From an uncultured Clostridia bacterium (GTDB lineage: Bacteria > Bacillota > Clostridia > Christensenellales > DTU072): a DNA stretch of 64,000 nucleotides. The notes under the pieces are model-generated. The model had not been told where the DNA came from, made no database searches, and saw only the letters and a program-made list of their open reading frames with translations. A program made the translations under genes and the position numbers. Positions 19,228 to 28,280 of this stretch are shown here, one piece after another (position 1 is the first letter of the stretch; every line of letters starts with the position of its first letter). The DNA lies in the NCBI GenBank assembly GCA_934274515.1, contig CAKQTC010000011.1:12219-76218 (forward strand), given 5' to 3'.

Positions 19228-20970
19228 TTATGCAACAGAGTATACTCTACTCTTTGTTAGATTGTTAAATGTTACAGAAACCATAACCTTGTCGCCTGAC
19301 GCAGGTGCTGTTTTTGCAGTGCATTTTATTACACCTTTATCAGCCAAATCTTGAACAAAAGTTGCAGCCTCTGCATCACCTGTTCCGATAGAAACATTTA
19401 CTTTTGTATCTGCCGGAAGAGTATCAACAGCAGAGGATAACTGAATATCAAACTCTGTCTGTGCTGCTGTAAGAGCGGAAATGTATATAGGCTGCTTTCG
19501 GCGGATTCGGAAGATACGCATTGCTCTTTCCTCAAAACTCTGGAAAGGGAACGTAACCTCAAGGTTCTCAGAACCTGACGAAATTTCGTTGTCTGTGAAC
19601 TTTGTCTTGAAAATCTGGACTACATACATTGTATCTGGATTCTCTTCCTTATTTTGGAAGCAGAATAATACCTCTACATCAGTATCTTTTGTAGCAAGGT
19701 TGTAAAGTTTCTCAGAATATCCCTTGATAAGATAAGCCCCAAGAGAACCTGTAATATCAAGTGAAAGCGGAGACATGGCGATTGCGTCTTTTTCAAAGAT
19801 TGCAAATGTTCTTTCAAGTCCATTATTGAGACTGAAAGACAAGTTAGAGCCGTACTGTACTCTCATGCCGTCAATATACAGAAAACCTTCTCTTGCTGTG
19901 TACTGGTCTGTAGAAGTTCCTTTCTTAGGAAGATTCTTAATCCAATCAGAAACTTTTTCTGAATCTTTAGCCTCAAGGAATCTGCCTTTATGACCTGTGT
20001 AATCAGAAAGGATTTTAATAATTCCAGTAGGCTCAGATTTTCCGTTTTCAGTTCTGATAAAATAATTTCCACCTGTAATATCTCCTTCAGAAGTCGGCTG
20101 AGGAGCTGCGACAGTACCTTTCTCATCGGAATAATATGTTGTACTGCCATCATAAGACGTAGCCTTTGTATATGTATACAAAGTTTTCTCTTCACTACCT
20201 TCCTGAACAAGTTCAGGATTGTTTGACCCCATGAAACTGAATGAGCCAGTAACAATCTGCCCAGGTGTAACAGACATATCAAGTGCATTTACAGAGAAGT
20301 GCTCAAAATCTTGATACAAGTCATCTCCCTCTACGCCTCCGAAATGTTTAAGGACATCATACCGGATGTCTTTTGTTCCGCAGGTAAGTTCGGCAATTTC
20401 AAGATTGTCTTTCTCATCTGTGATTACAACCGGGTAATTCGGGTCAGAAATTTCAAGCCCGGTACAATCAGCCTTTGTTCCAACCAGTTTCTTTTTAATA
20501 TCAATAACATTGCCGTTGTTATCAATGCTCTTCATTGAGAAGAATCCATCCTGGAACACACCGTAATCGCCGTCAATATTCGTGTCGCTGTTTGTGTCGT
20601 TCTTCCATGGTTTCCATTCGCTTCTGAGTGCAGCTTCGAGAACATCGTCGTATGTTTCCGGGCTAAATTCAAAATCCAGCGACCCTTCAGAAGAAGAATT
20701 TCCCTTTCTAGGAGCTGATTTTGTACGACCTTTTCGGAGTTCATTTGATTCAATGCTTTCTGTAGAACCCTTTAATGAATCTCCTGTTCGTCTCAAAAGG
20801 ACTGGATAATTGTAATAATCAGAATCGGTGAACTGCTCGCTCTTGATAAGCCCGAGTTCTGCTTCTGAGTACGCTTCGCCATTAGGCTTCTTGTCGCTCT
20901 TTGTTATTTCACGTGAAAAATACGCCGAGCTGTCTGCCCCAGTCTTGATATTAAACTGTGGTGTTGCCAT
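19228..20970 (-). CDS. Major tail tube protein with C-terminal Ig-like domain
   Basis: 580 aa, long for a tube subunit. It has N-terminal and central beta-rich tail-tube type sequence (VTPGQIVTGSFSFMGSN, LSFSLNNGLE, FPFQSFEERAMRIFRIRRKQP). A C-terminal stretch (TKVNVSIGTGDAEA, then SGDKVMVSVTFNNL) looks like an Ig-like add-on displayed on the tube surface. It precedes the chaperones and is followed by a strong terminator, as expected for a highly expressed structural gene. Confidence 0.8.
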   Translation of the reverse strand: MATPQFNIKTGADSSAYFSREITKSDKKPNGEAYSEAELGLIKSEQFTDSDYYNYPVLLRRTGDSLKGSTESIESNELRKGRTKSAPRKGNSSSEGSLDFEFSPETYDDVLEAALRSEWKPWKNDTNSDTNIDGDYGVFQDGFFSMKSIDNNGNVIDIKKKLVGTKADCTGLEISDPNYPVVITDEKDNLEIAELTCGTKDIRYDVLKHFGGVEGDDLYQDFEHFSVNALDMSVTPGQIVTGSFSFMGSNNPELVQEGSEEKTLYTYTKATSYDGSTTYYSDEKGTVAAPQPTSEGDITGGNYFIRTENGKSEPTGIIKILSDYTGHKGRFLEAKDSEKVSDWIKNLPKKGTSTDQYTAREGFLYIDGMRVQYGSNLSFSLNNGLERTFAIFEKDAIAMSPLSLDITGSLGAYLIKGYSEKLYNLATKDTDVEVLFCFQNKEENPDTMYVVQIFKTKFTDNEISSGSENLEVTFPFQSFEERAMRIFRIRRKQPIYISALTAAQTEFDIQLSSAVDTLPADTKVNVSIGTGDAEAATFVQDLADKGVIKCTAKTAPASGDKVMVSVTFNNLTKSRVYSVA

Positions 20971-20984
20971 TTTTTACCTCCACG

Positions 20985-21428
20985 CTATCGTTCTAAATCT
21001 GCCTGCCATTCGACCGAAACAGGCATTACGTAATAATCGCCGTCATCCAGTGCGGAAGTTCTGTAAGTCCGTCTGATTCTTACGCCATCTATAATCGAAC
21101 CGCTTCTAAACAGCGACGCAATATTGTTGTAGCGGCTGTTTAGCGGAACAATCCCATCGTTCTTTGGAACGCATATATTAATTTGCATTACTCCTGACCA
21201 ACGGCTTCTTGCTTCTGAGCCAAGCTCAACTTGTACAGGTTCAGTTGGCAAGAAATACAACTCATACCAGTAACCATTGTCAGGACGCTCAAAAGATTCG
21301 TTCGGAAATGCGATTTCTGGATAAGACAAAATATCATTGCCATTCTCATCTTTTGTAGTTTCTATCTGTAATCCTTTTAGTGTCTTGAATTTTTCTATAA
21401 GAATTTGCTCTGCATAAGTATCAGTCAT
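20985..21428 (-). CDS. Tail terminator/completion protein
   Basis: 147 aa, starting at the stop of the preceding 868-aa gene and ending 15 bases before the tube gene. Length, an early ILIEKFKTLKGL helix and position fit tail-terminator (gpU-like) proteins that cap the tail and join it to the head. Confidence 0.6.
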   Translation of the reverse strand: MTDTYAEQILIEKFKTLKGLQIETTKDENGNDILSYPEIAFPNESFERPDNGYWYELYFLPTEPVQVELGSEARSRWSGVMQINICVPKNDGIVPLNSRYNNIASLFRSGSIIDGVRIRRTYRTSALDDGDYYVMPVSVEWQADLER

Positions 21429-24034
21429 TATTGATTGCTCCTCTCTATGTAAATCTCCTTGTAGTCATACTCACTCGAGCCTATATCCGGGTCATACTTC
21501 ATTAACCATTGCATGATTTCAGAATTAACTTTTGATACATCCAACTGAGCAAGTGCATTGTTTAAGAACAGTGCTACAGAACCCCATATAAAATCTGATT
21601 CTGCAAGAGAGTTCCAAAGAGCTTCTGCGACCCTTACATAACCTTTTGGAGCCTGCCAAGAAAAGCTGTTTGTAACACCATGCTGATATAGGGAACCGTA
21701 CTTTGCCCCTGTGTACGGACCGGAATTTTTACCTCTGTAACCGCCATATTCAAGTTGTTCCCATCTTTTATTAGAGTTGTCATAGGTAAAATTTATATTT
21801 GCAAGAGGACTATCTTTTGTCTTTGAATGTATGTATTGGGCAATTGCCTCTATGCTTGCAGGGTCTGCTTTCTTTGCAAAACAGTTCATACATTTCTCAT
21901 TAATTTCTTTTGATGTAAACGTTCTTCCTTTATAATGAAGATTCCAGCTAAAACGCACACTTTCCTTGTCTGGTGTATGATGTCTTTTTCTTTTACGCTT
22001 GTATGTAAAAACTTCTACATCCTGCTGAAAATCCCATTCATCTTTTATATAGGAAGTTTGTTTTCCTGTGCTGTCTAATTCTCTTCCCCTAAGCCTTTTA
22101 TTCCTTGTCCGGGTTTCCTTTTCTTCTGTTTCATAATCATATTCTTCGTCTAAAGGGGTATTAGAAACTAAAATTTGAAAAAAACTGGCGGCAATTACAC
22201 ATCCGTAGTAATTATCCACAATTCCTTCTCTTATCAGTTCTTGTGGTATAGAGGCTTTTTTTAATCTTATTTTTCTGAATATTTTCTCACTTTGTGTTTT
22301 TTCTCTTATGATAAGAGGCTGTCCGTTTGATTTTTGTTTTATAGCCCATCCTTCTGGCGGTTCAAATTTATCTGAATAATTTACAAATTTTGTCCGAGTT
22401 GGATTGTCCTTGTTATAAATGACAACAGATAAAGATTCCTCCGGGGAGAATATATTATCCAAGCCTTTTATAGAGCTTGTTCCAATAGGAGAGACCTCGG
22501 TCTTAGACTTAAATTTTGCTGTCAATGATTTAATTGAAACCTCTTTTGAGATTTTCTGAAAATCCACCGATGTAAGTTTCTGGAACTGTCCTTTCGGCAG
22601 CTTTGCCATATATTCAGCAACTTTTTGTTTGATAACTTTTTTAAGGTCTTTTCCTGCTTGCTCTAATGCTGCCTGGGTTTCTTTTCTAGCATTAATTTTT
22701 CTTATTTCAACAGATTCAATTTTTTCTGGAATTTTTCTTGGATTATCATAATCAAATAGAAGCCCTTTGTTTTTAAGAATATTTCGTATTACTTTGTTTG
22801 CTTGTCTTTCTATCTCTTTCTTATTTTTTTCATTAAGCTGCTCATAAGGCATATCATAAGAATTAAGGACAGCTCTTATGTCAGAAATTTTCTGAGGATT
22901 ATCTCGCTTGTACTTTTCTACAAGTCGTCTGTTTTTTTCATCAATATTACGGAATTGATTTCTATAACTTCCTAACGCTTTGTTTGTATATTCTCTTGAT
23001 GCCTTTGTGTAGCCATCCATTTTTTCCACGAGCTTAATATCAACAAGCATCGGGTCTATTCCTTCTTCATTTAGACTGTTGTGCTTTTTAAATAAAGTCC
23101 GTATTTTTCCGATAGTATCAATGAGTTCTTTTTCTGTTTTTAATGTGGCACTTCCTTGATTGAATAAATCCGACTGCTTTACAGTTCCTGATTCTGTTTT
23201 TGCTCCTGTGTTAATAAAATAGCCGCTGTCCTGGCTCAATTCCGAAAATGCGTCTATTATGTCTATAACCTGTGCTTCTCTTTCATTTAGAAGCTCATTC
23301 AGTTTTTCCTCATTCTCTATAAGCGTCTTATATCTTGATTCAATAAGTTTATATCTTCTTTTAGTTTGTTCCTCGGCTTTAAATTTAGATGCCTTGTCCT
23401 GGCTCTCTATTTTCAGAGAGAGCCTCTTTTTCATCTTTTTTAGCTCCGAAACAGAAAATTTTGTGAACTCAGGAGTCTTTTTTACTGCGACACCCTCCGT
23501 AATGTTTCCGGTGCTCTTGTTTTTTGAACGGTTATATTCATAGGAAACGCCGCTTACATGGGCTAGTTTTTTTACATCATCAGCAAGTTTTAATCTATAT
23601 TCTTCAAGCCGCTTTTGTTCACTTTTTAGGGTGGCTTGAGTTTTTTTATTTACATATATCCTGAGTTTTTTCAATGTTCCAGACATATCTGAGTTATCGT
23701 TGGTATTCTTGCCTATATTGTTATTTGACAGAGAAGAACCAACGGCATCAATCTTTATAGTGGTGTTGTTCTCAGGCGTTTTTATTTTTACTTTAGCTTC
23801 TACAGGACCTACCTTTACATCAAGTGTTTTAATTTTTTTGTCATAGGCGTTTCTTAATGCGGTCGCATTTGATAATGTCGTTTTGTTTTTATAAGAAATA
23901 TCCATGTTCCCAAGGCTTGAGAGAAATTTTCCAGCTTGAAGAACATCGTATGTTCTTATCTGTGATTTTCCATCACGAGATAATTTGATTACAGTTTCAA
24001 GACCTTTCGTTTCGATTGAATCAATTGTTATCAT
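21428..24034 (-). CDS. Large 868-aa protein in the neck/tail-completion slot
   Basis: This slot normally holds a protein of 100-200 aa (HK97 gp10-like). The sequence has a short N-terminal domain (residues 1-130), a long charged helical/coiled-coil middle (about 130-500), then a folded C-terminal part rich in aromatic residues (YGGYRGKNSGPYTGAKYG near residue 770). ATGA coupling to the upstream gene. No catalytic motif recognised. It may be a gp10-like protein with a large insertion, or a virion protein of new function. Confidence 0.5.
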   Translation of the reverse strand: MITIDSIETKGLETVIKLSRDGKSQIRTYDVLQAGKFLSSLGNMDISYKNKTTLSNATALRNAYDKKIKTLDVKVGPVEAKVKIKTPENNTTIKIDAVGSSLSNNNIGKNTNDNSDMSGTLKKLRIYVNKKTQATLKSEQKRLEEYRLKLADDVKKLAHVSGVSYEYNRSKNKSTGNITEGVAVKKTPEFTKFSVSELKKMKKRLSLKIESQDKASKFKAEEQTKRRYKLIESRYKTLIENEEKLNELLNEREAQVIDIIDAFSELSQDSGYFINTGAKTESGTVKQSDLFNQGSATLKTEKELIDTIGKIRTLFKKHNSLNEEGIDPMLVDIKLVEKMDGYTKASREYTNKALGSYRNQFRNIDEKNRRLVEKYKRDNPQKISDIRAVLNSYDMPYEQLNEKNKKEIERQANKVIRNILKNKGLLFDYDNPRKIPEKIESVEIRKINARKETQAALEQAGKDLKKVIKQKVAEYMAKLPKGQFQKLTSVDFQKISKEVSIKSLTAKFKSKTEVSPIGTSSIKGLDNIFSPEESLSVVIYNKDNPTRTKFVNYSDKFEPPEGWAIKQKSNGQPLIIREKTQSEKIFRKIRLKKASIPQELIREGIVDNYYGCVIAASFFQILVSNTPLDEEYDYETEEKETRTRNKRLRGRELDSTGKQTSYIKDEWDFQQDVEVFTYKRKRKRHHTPDKESVRFSWNLHYKGRTFTSKEINEKCMNCFAKKADPASIEAIAQYIHSKTKDSPLANINFTYDNSNKRWEQLEYGGYRGKNSGPYTGAKYGSLYQHGVTNSFSWQAPKGYVRVAEALWNSLAESDFIWGSVALFLNNALAQLDVSKVNSEIMQWLMKYDPDIGSSEYDYKEIYIERSNQ

Positions 24035-24414
24035 TTTGTAGCTCTCCTTGCCTGCAAGGAGTGCACTATAACCGTCTTGCCGTTTGGCTTGACCATTGAA
24101 ACAGAAAGAATATTATACGTGTCGCCACCAAAGACAACCTTATCTTTTCCTTCTGTTGGAGTTACGGACATATCATCCATAACACATTTGAATTCTACAT
24201 CGCCGGCTTTGATGATATTGTTCAAAGAGCCTATCATTTCCGCTGTATAAGGCTTCATTAGGCATTTGCCTGGATATTCAGAAAAATGCTGTTCGTTTCT
24301 ATTTGTGTCAGGGTTAAAAACTGCATTCCCATCCGGCTTTTTCAGCATGAATTTGTCGCCGTACGAGCTTATTAAAGAATATGCAATATTTCTCATCCTA
24401 TCATAGAAGCCCAT
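24031..24414 (-). CDS. Head closure/head-tail connector protein
   Basis: 127 aa if started at MGFYDRM (24414), the usual opening for head-closure proteins (FYDRMRNIAYSLISSYG). An upstream Met at 24486 would overlap the previous gene by 65 bases. The C-terminus (VKPNGKTVIVHSLQARR) also fits this family, which completes the portal opening after packaging. Confidence 0.65.
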   Translation of the reverse strand: MGFYDRMRNIAYSLISSYGDKFMLKKPDGNAVFNPDTNRNEQHFSEYPGKCLMKPYTAEMIGSLNNIIKAGDVEFKCVMDDMSVTPTEGKDKVVFGGDTYNILSVSMVKPNGKTVIVHSLQARRATK

Positions 24415-24421
24415 CTTTTTT

Positions 24422-25060
24422 TTAATAACTCCATAAAGCTCGGCAGTTGACACTTTTTCCGCTGTTTCTGTCAATGTAGAAACCACGGAGCAGGGAATTT
24501 AAAGCCGCATACTTTGATATATAATCGACTGCTGTTTCCTTAGAATTGAAATACTCGACCTCTTTTTCAACAGCACCCTCAACACGTTCTTTGTTGCGTT
24601 TTATAATGCCTTGCTCGCTTTCGTATGTCTGAAAAAGGTCTGTCTGATAACCGTAGTAAGCCGCCTCGCAGATTGCCTGTTTCAACCGGGCAGGAATACC
24701 TGTAACCTCAAAGCCATCCAAATCTAAAAGCATAACTCTTGGAAAGCCAAGTTCCTGGGTTTGATATTTTCTACGACCTTTCCATGTAAACTGATTATCA
24801 ACATATTGCGTGGCTTTTATAAGCGACGCTTTTTTTTCATCCTCTGAAAGACCGAGCCAGTCTTGTCTATTAAAACGCCGCTGATATGCGGTCGCTTCCT
24901 CCAGAGATACGTAAGAGTTGGCACCCTCGACAAGATTTCCGTCCTCGACAATAAGCTCTATAACTGATACCGGTTCTTTGTCGCCGGTATCAACTGAATC
25001 TTCTGTCTCTGGCGTGTCTGGCGTTGCTCCATTGTCTAAAATATCGTCTTCGGGTGCCAT
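24422..25060 (-). CDS. Head-tail adaptor, DnaT-like domain
   Basis: 212 aa. After an acidic disordered N-terminus, residues about 45-160 (SYVSLEEATAYQRRF, LGLSEDEKKASLIKATQYVD, ELGFPR) match phage adaptor proteins annotated as DnaT-like. They bind under the portal and start the neck. Located between coat and closure genes. Confidence 0.75.
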   Translation of the reverse strand: MAPEDDILDNGATPDTPETEDSVDTGDKEPVSVIELIVEDGNLVEGANSYVSLEEATAYQRRFNRQDWLGLSEDEKKASLIKATQYVDNQFTWKGRRKYQTQELGFPRVMLLDLDGFEVTGIPARLKQAICEAAYYGYQTDLFQTYESEQGIIKRNKERVEGAVEKEVEYFNSKETAVDYISKYAALNSLLRGFYIDRNSGKSVNCRALWSY

Positions 25061-25063
25061 TCT

Positions 25064-25243
25064 TTACGCCTCGTCTTCAAAGCGGTGTTTCTTTTTACGG
25101 TTCATTGAGAAGTCATTATCCACGACAGAATTGTCATCCTGTTCGCAGACTGCTTCCCAACCTTTGTGCTGAAAATAACCAAGGTCGTTTACTGAAATTT
25201 CTCTAGTAACAACCTTACCGTCAGTCATTTTTTGAATTTTCAT
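25064..25243 (-). CDS. Small 59-aa virion-module protein
   Basis: Short gene starting MKIQKMTDGK and ending KKHRFEDEA, overlapping the upstream 68-aa gene by 23 bases and stopping three bases before the adaptor gene. The packing in the operon makes it credible. A Gly-Tyr-Phe-Gln, Gly-Trp-Glu-Ala core looks like a small beta fold. Function unknown. Confidence 0.6.
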   Translation of the reverse strand: MKIQKMTDGKVVTREISVNDLGYFQHKGWEAVCEQDDNSVVDNDFSMNRKKKHRFEDEA

Positions 25244-25427
25244 TTATACCCACCTTTGGTTTCTTCTTGTCTGTGCTATGCACAGGCTTTGGTTTGATTT
25301 CAGAGTCCTCAGCTTTTTTTTGCTGAGGACTTACTGAAACAGGTTCCTGTCGAGGTTTATCCGCCACTTTTGCTTTTGCAACAAGAGCCGCCTCGCGTCG
25401 CCTTTTATTAAATCCAGTAAGCCCCAT
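25221..25427 (-). CDS. Small basic protein next to coat gene
   Basis: 68 aa, Lys/Arg/Pro-rich and probably disordered (GFNKRRREAALVAKAKVAD). It lies directly downstream of the coat gene. Possibly a capsid-associated or connector tail peptide; no family recognised. Confidence 0.5.
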   Translation of the reverse strand: MGLTGFNKRRREAALVAKAKVADKPRQEPVSVSPQQKKAEDSEIKPKPVHSTDKKKPKVGINENSKND

Positions 25428-25442
25428 TAGTAATCTCCCGGT

Positions 25443-26384
25443 TTAAGCGGCAACCTTCACTTTGAGCAATGCCAAAGCGACATTCTTGCGGTCTTCCACG
25501 AGAGACCAGTTTGCCGCAGTAGCAAGTTCTGCGTCGCTCGGTGTCAATCCTGCTGCTGTTCCAACCCATTTAACTCCGCGAGGATGCATTGTAAAAATAC
25601 GTCTTGAAGCAACAACAACTGTATCTTCAAGAATATCCTCGTCGGATTTTATAGTAGAGGCTTCGGCGTTCTCATTGAATGCAAAGGCACCAGAACCAAA
25701 GAAATAAACAGGGTATACATCTGTTTCCGGGGCAAGACGGTCGTCGACAATAATTCGTCTTCCTGCGTACGTATGAATTGGAACTGAGCTTTCAGACGGC
25801 TTGACAGTTTCTACAAGTTCAAGATTCTGGAGTTTCGCAAGGACTTTTGAGTGCATTGCAATCGCGGTGATTTTCTCAAAGTTATCTCCAAGAAGGAACA
25901 TTGCGTCTGTCATGATGTATGAATCAAGGACTGCCTCTGATTTGTCAAGAATAGAATCTGCCATTCCTGCGACTCCAAAAATACCTGTAAGAGTTTTTGT
26001 CATTACAGTTTCAAAGTCGTGTGCCCATTTGCCAGAGAGTTTGTCTGCGATTACTTTCATAGGGTCATCTCCTGAAAGGAATTTCGCAATATTGTTGAAT
26101 CCGTATGCCACACCGCGAGCATGGATTGCAGCAACGTCTCCGAAGGCATCAATTTTGTTGACTGAAAGAGCAGCCGAGTCGCTGAGAAGTTCCGCTTCGC
26201 CTGACAAATCCTTCCAGAATGGAAGATTTACAGTTCGACCACCACGGTCAAGGACAATATTTTCATCTGAAGTTGCGATTCCAGATGCCAAAAAAGCATT
26301 TTTTTCAGTTGTCTTCTGAATCATGTACGGTACGAATACCTCTGGTTCAATAACGTCGGCAACTTTTGTGTAGCCTGTAGCCAT
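25443..26384 (-). CDS. Major capsid (coat) protein
   Basis: 313 aa. Opening TKVADVIEPEVFVPYM, then RGGRTVNLPFWKDLSG and GVAYGFNNIAKFLSG, is typical of the gp13-like/Mu-type HK97-fold coat proteins, and the C-terminus holds HPRGVKWVG and late TPSDAELATAANWSLVEDRKNV. It follows a coiled-coil scaffold gene, as expected for a coat with a separate scaffold. Confidence 0.92.
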   Translation of the reverse strand: MATGYTKVADVIEPEVFVPYMIQKTTEKNAFLASGIATSDENIVLDRGGRTVNLPFWKDLSGEAELLSDSAALSVNKIDAFGDVAAIHARGVAYGFNNIAKFLSGDDPMKVIADKLSGKWAHDFETVMTKTLTGIFGVAGMADSILDKSEAVLDSYIMTDAMFLLGDNFEKITAIAMHSKVLAKLQNLELVETVKPSESSVPIHTYAGRRIIVDDRLAPETDVYPVYFFGSGAFAFNENAEASTIKSDEDILEDTVVVASRRIFTMHPRGVKWVGTAAGLTPSDAELATAANWSLVEDRKNVALALLKVKVAA

Positions 26385-26396
26385 AATTAGCTCCTT

Positions 26397-27167
26397 TTAA
26401 GCCTGGGCTTTAAGAGCCGCTGCCAAAGCAGGGTCATTTCTCAGAAGCTCAGCCTGTTTGGTAAGATTGAAAGTTTCTTTTTTCCACGGATTTGTTGTGC
26501 CTGCCGGAATACCTTTGGAGCCGCCTTCCGCACCGCCTCCGCTTGTGTTCACAACAACACATCGTTTTCCGAAGGTTGTATTATTAAGGACATCTTCAAG
26601 AACGTTCTTAATCGTCTTCATGTCTTCCGTAACAATCACATTTCCATTTCCTTCTCCTAAAGAGCGGAGTGAGAATTTGGAGCAATTATCACCGAGTACA
26701 TATCTTGACAAGTCCTGCACTGCGTCTGGAGCCACATTTTTATCTGCAATCGCCTTGTTGAATTCTTCCATACAAGACAGCTTGAATTTTTCCTGTTTAA
26801 GGTCGTTGATTTCTTTATCCCTTAAATTCAGATTTGACTGTAATTCCGTAACTTTTGTCTCATAGACTTTTTTCGCGTCCTGCAACTGAGTTTCATAAAC
26901 CTTCTGAATTTCAGTAGGATTATTAGCCTTTAGTTTTTCCTGTAAGACTTTCAGCTGAGATTCAAGTTCCTCTTTAGCCTTTTCAGCAGCGTGCCGCTTG
27001 TTAATTTCCTCAGTTTTTTCCTTCTTAATCTGTTCACGGTTTACAAGAATCTTTGTCTGTTGTTCCTCAAAGTCCTTCTTAATCATTTCCAGTAAAGAAT
27101 CAGCCTTTGCTTCTGCGTCAGCTTCTTCATTAAGAATTCCCAATAATTGTGATTTTTCGATTGCCAT
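26397..27167 (-). CDS. Capsid scaffolding protein
   Basis: 256 aa from MAIEKSQL (27167), preceded by an AGAGG-type site; an in-frame Met at 27239 would add 24 poor residues. Residues about 25-140 are nearly continuous coiled coil (Lys/Glu/Gln). The C-terminal part is Gly-rich then helical (LTKQAELLRNDPALAAALKAQA). Position just before the coat gene and coiled coil indicate a scaffold. Confidence 0.8.
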   Translation of the reverse strand: MAIEKSQLLGILNEEADAEAKADSLLEMIKKDFEEQQTKILVNREQIKKEKTEEINKRHAAEKAKEELESQLKVLQEKLKANNPTEIQKVYETQLQDAKKVYETKVTELQSNLNLRDKEINDLKQEKFKLSCMEEFNKAIADKNVAPDAVQDLSRYVLGDNCSKFSLRSLGEGNGNVIVTEDMKTIKNVLEDVLNNTTFGKRCVVVNTSGGGAEGGSKGIPAGTTNPWKKETFNLTKQAELLRNDPALAAALKAQA

Positions 27168-27293
27168 ACTTGGACCTCTTGTTATTTGCTTTTTCTGGAC
27201 TTCGCATACTACGAATCTGCACACAGCAGAAAAATCCATAAGTTTGAGGTAAGGCTATCAGTGTTTTTTTTTGGTGTTAAAAACTAAGGAATA

Positions 27294-27338
27294 TAAAAAA
27301 AACTGCAAGAAATGACAATTTTTGCGTTATTCTTGCAG
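27294..27338 (-). terminator. Terminator between MuF and scaffold/coat genes
   Basis: 9-bp stem (27303-27311 with 27330-27338), 18-base loop and a long U-run on the minus strand. It ends the terminase-portal-MuF transcript. The AT-rich 27240-27295 stretch probably supplies a promoter for the scaffold/coat genes. Confidence 0.7.
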
Positions 27339-27389
27339 GTTTTTTACGTGATTTTGCTTGTGTATATGCTCTGAGTGATAGTAAAAGGC

Positions 27390-28280
27390 TCAATCATTCT
27401 CAAATTCGGACAAAGGGATTATCCTGCCGTCATTTACGAAAGACTCTGGTTTTATACCTTTCTTATAAAGTTCAAACCTTCCTTTTCCTAAATATTTTCT
27501 TTTATCAGATTCGGACAAGGATTCTACCCATTCTGAAAAGTTTGATATTCCGTCCTGTTTTATCTCTACCGGCACAAGAAAACATCTACAACGTTCGTGC
27601 ATAGGTAGAATAGGAGCTTCTGTTATTTTGTAAATGATTCCAGACTTGCTTGCACAATTGAGACAGGTATGAAAATCAAGAATTGCTGAATAACGGACAG
27701 CTTGATTATTCTCTCTAAAGATTTGATAGTCAGTGTTTCTGAATATCGCAGAATTCATTGTCATTAAGTCAGTTTCAATATAGTTCTCGTATCTTTTGTA
27801 ATTTCTTTCCAGCCTTTCTGTTATATTTTCAGAAGGCTCTTTTGTGAGGTATGCGATTTTAAGAACATTTTCCGTTGTTCTTTTTATGCGGCTGTTCATT
27901 TGCGGAATTATCTGTTTATACGAGTTCTTTTCTGCGATAGGCATAAATTTTACATTTTTAGCCAATGAATTGCTGACTGTATATAAAATGCCTATTTTTG
28001 CCATATATGAAACAAGCCAGTTTTTTTCAGTTTCTATAATCTGCTCAATATTTTCATCAAGTTTCTTTTCCGTGTTTTTTTCAAGATCAAGATACGCCTC
28101 TTCTATACATTCTTGTAAAATCAGCAATCTCTCCTTTGATGAAATCAACGGAATGGAATTTATCTCTTCCAATATCTCGTCATATTTTTCCCTGTAGAGT
28201 TCCTTGAATTCGGATATAATCCAGTTTCCAAAGTATTCGGTGTCAGCTTGATGTTTTATAAAGTCTGAAAATTCTATCAT
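27390..28280 (-). CDS. MuF-type head morphogenesis protein
   Basis: 296 aa, helical N-terminus. The C-terminal half has the MuF/SPP1 gp7 signature AILDFHTCLNCASKSG followed by PPMHERCRC-like PMHERCRCFLVP, with paired Cys and His. Members enter the capsid with the portal and are ejected with DNA. ATGA-coupled to the portal gene. Confidence 0.9.
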   Translation of the reverse strand: MIEFSDFIKHQADTEYFGNWIISEFKELYREKYDEILEEINSIPLISSKERLLILQECIEEAYLDLEKNTEKKLDENIEQIIETEKNWLVSYMAKIGILYTVSNSLAKNVKFMPIAEKNSYKQIIPQMNSRIKRTTENVLKIAYLTKEPSENITERLERNYKRYENYIETDLMTMNSAIFRNTDYQIFRENNQAVRYSAILDFHTCLNCASKSGIIYKITEAPILPMHERCRCFLVPVEIKQDGISNFSEWVESLSESDKRKYLGKGRFELYKKGIKPESFVNDGRIIPLSEFEND

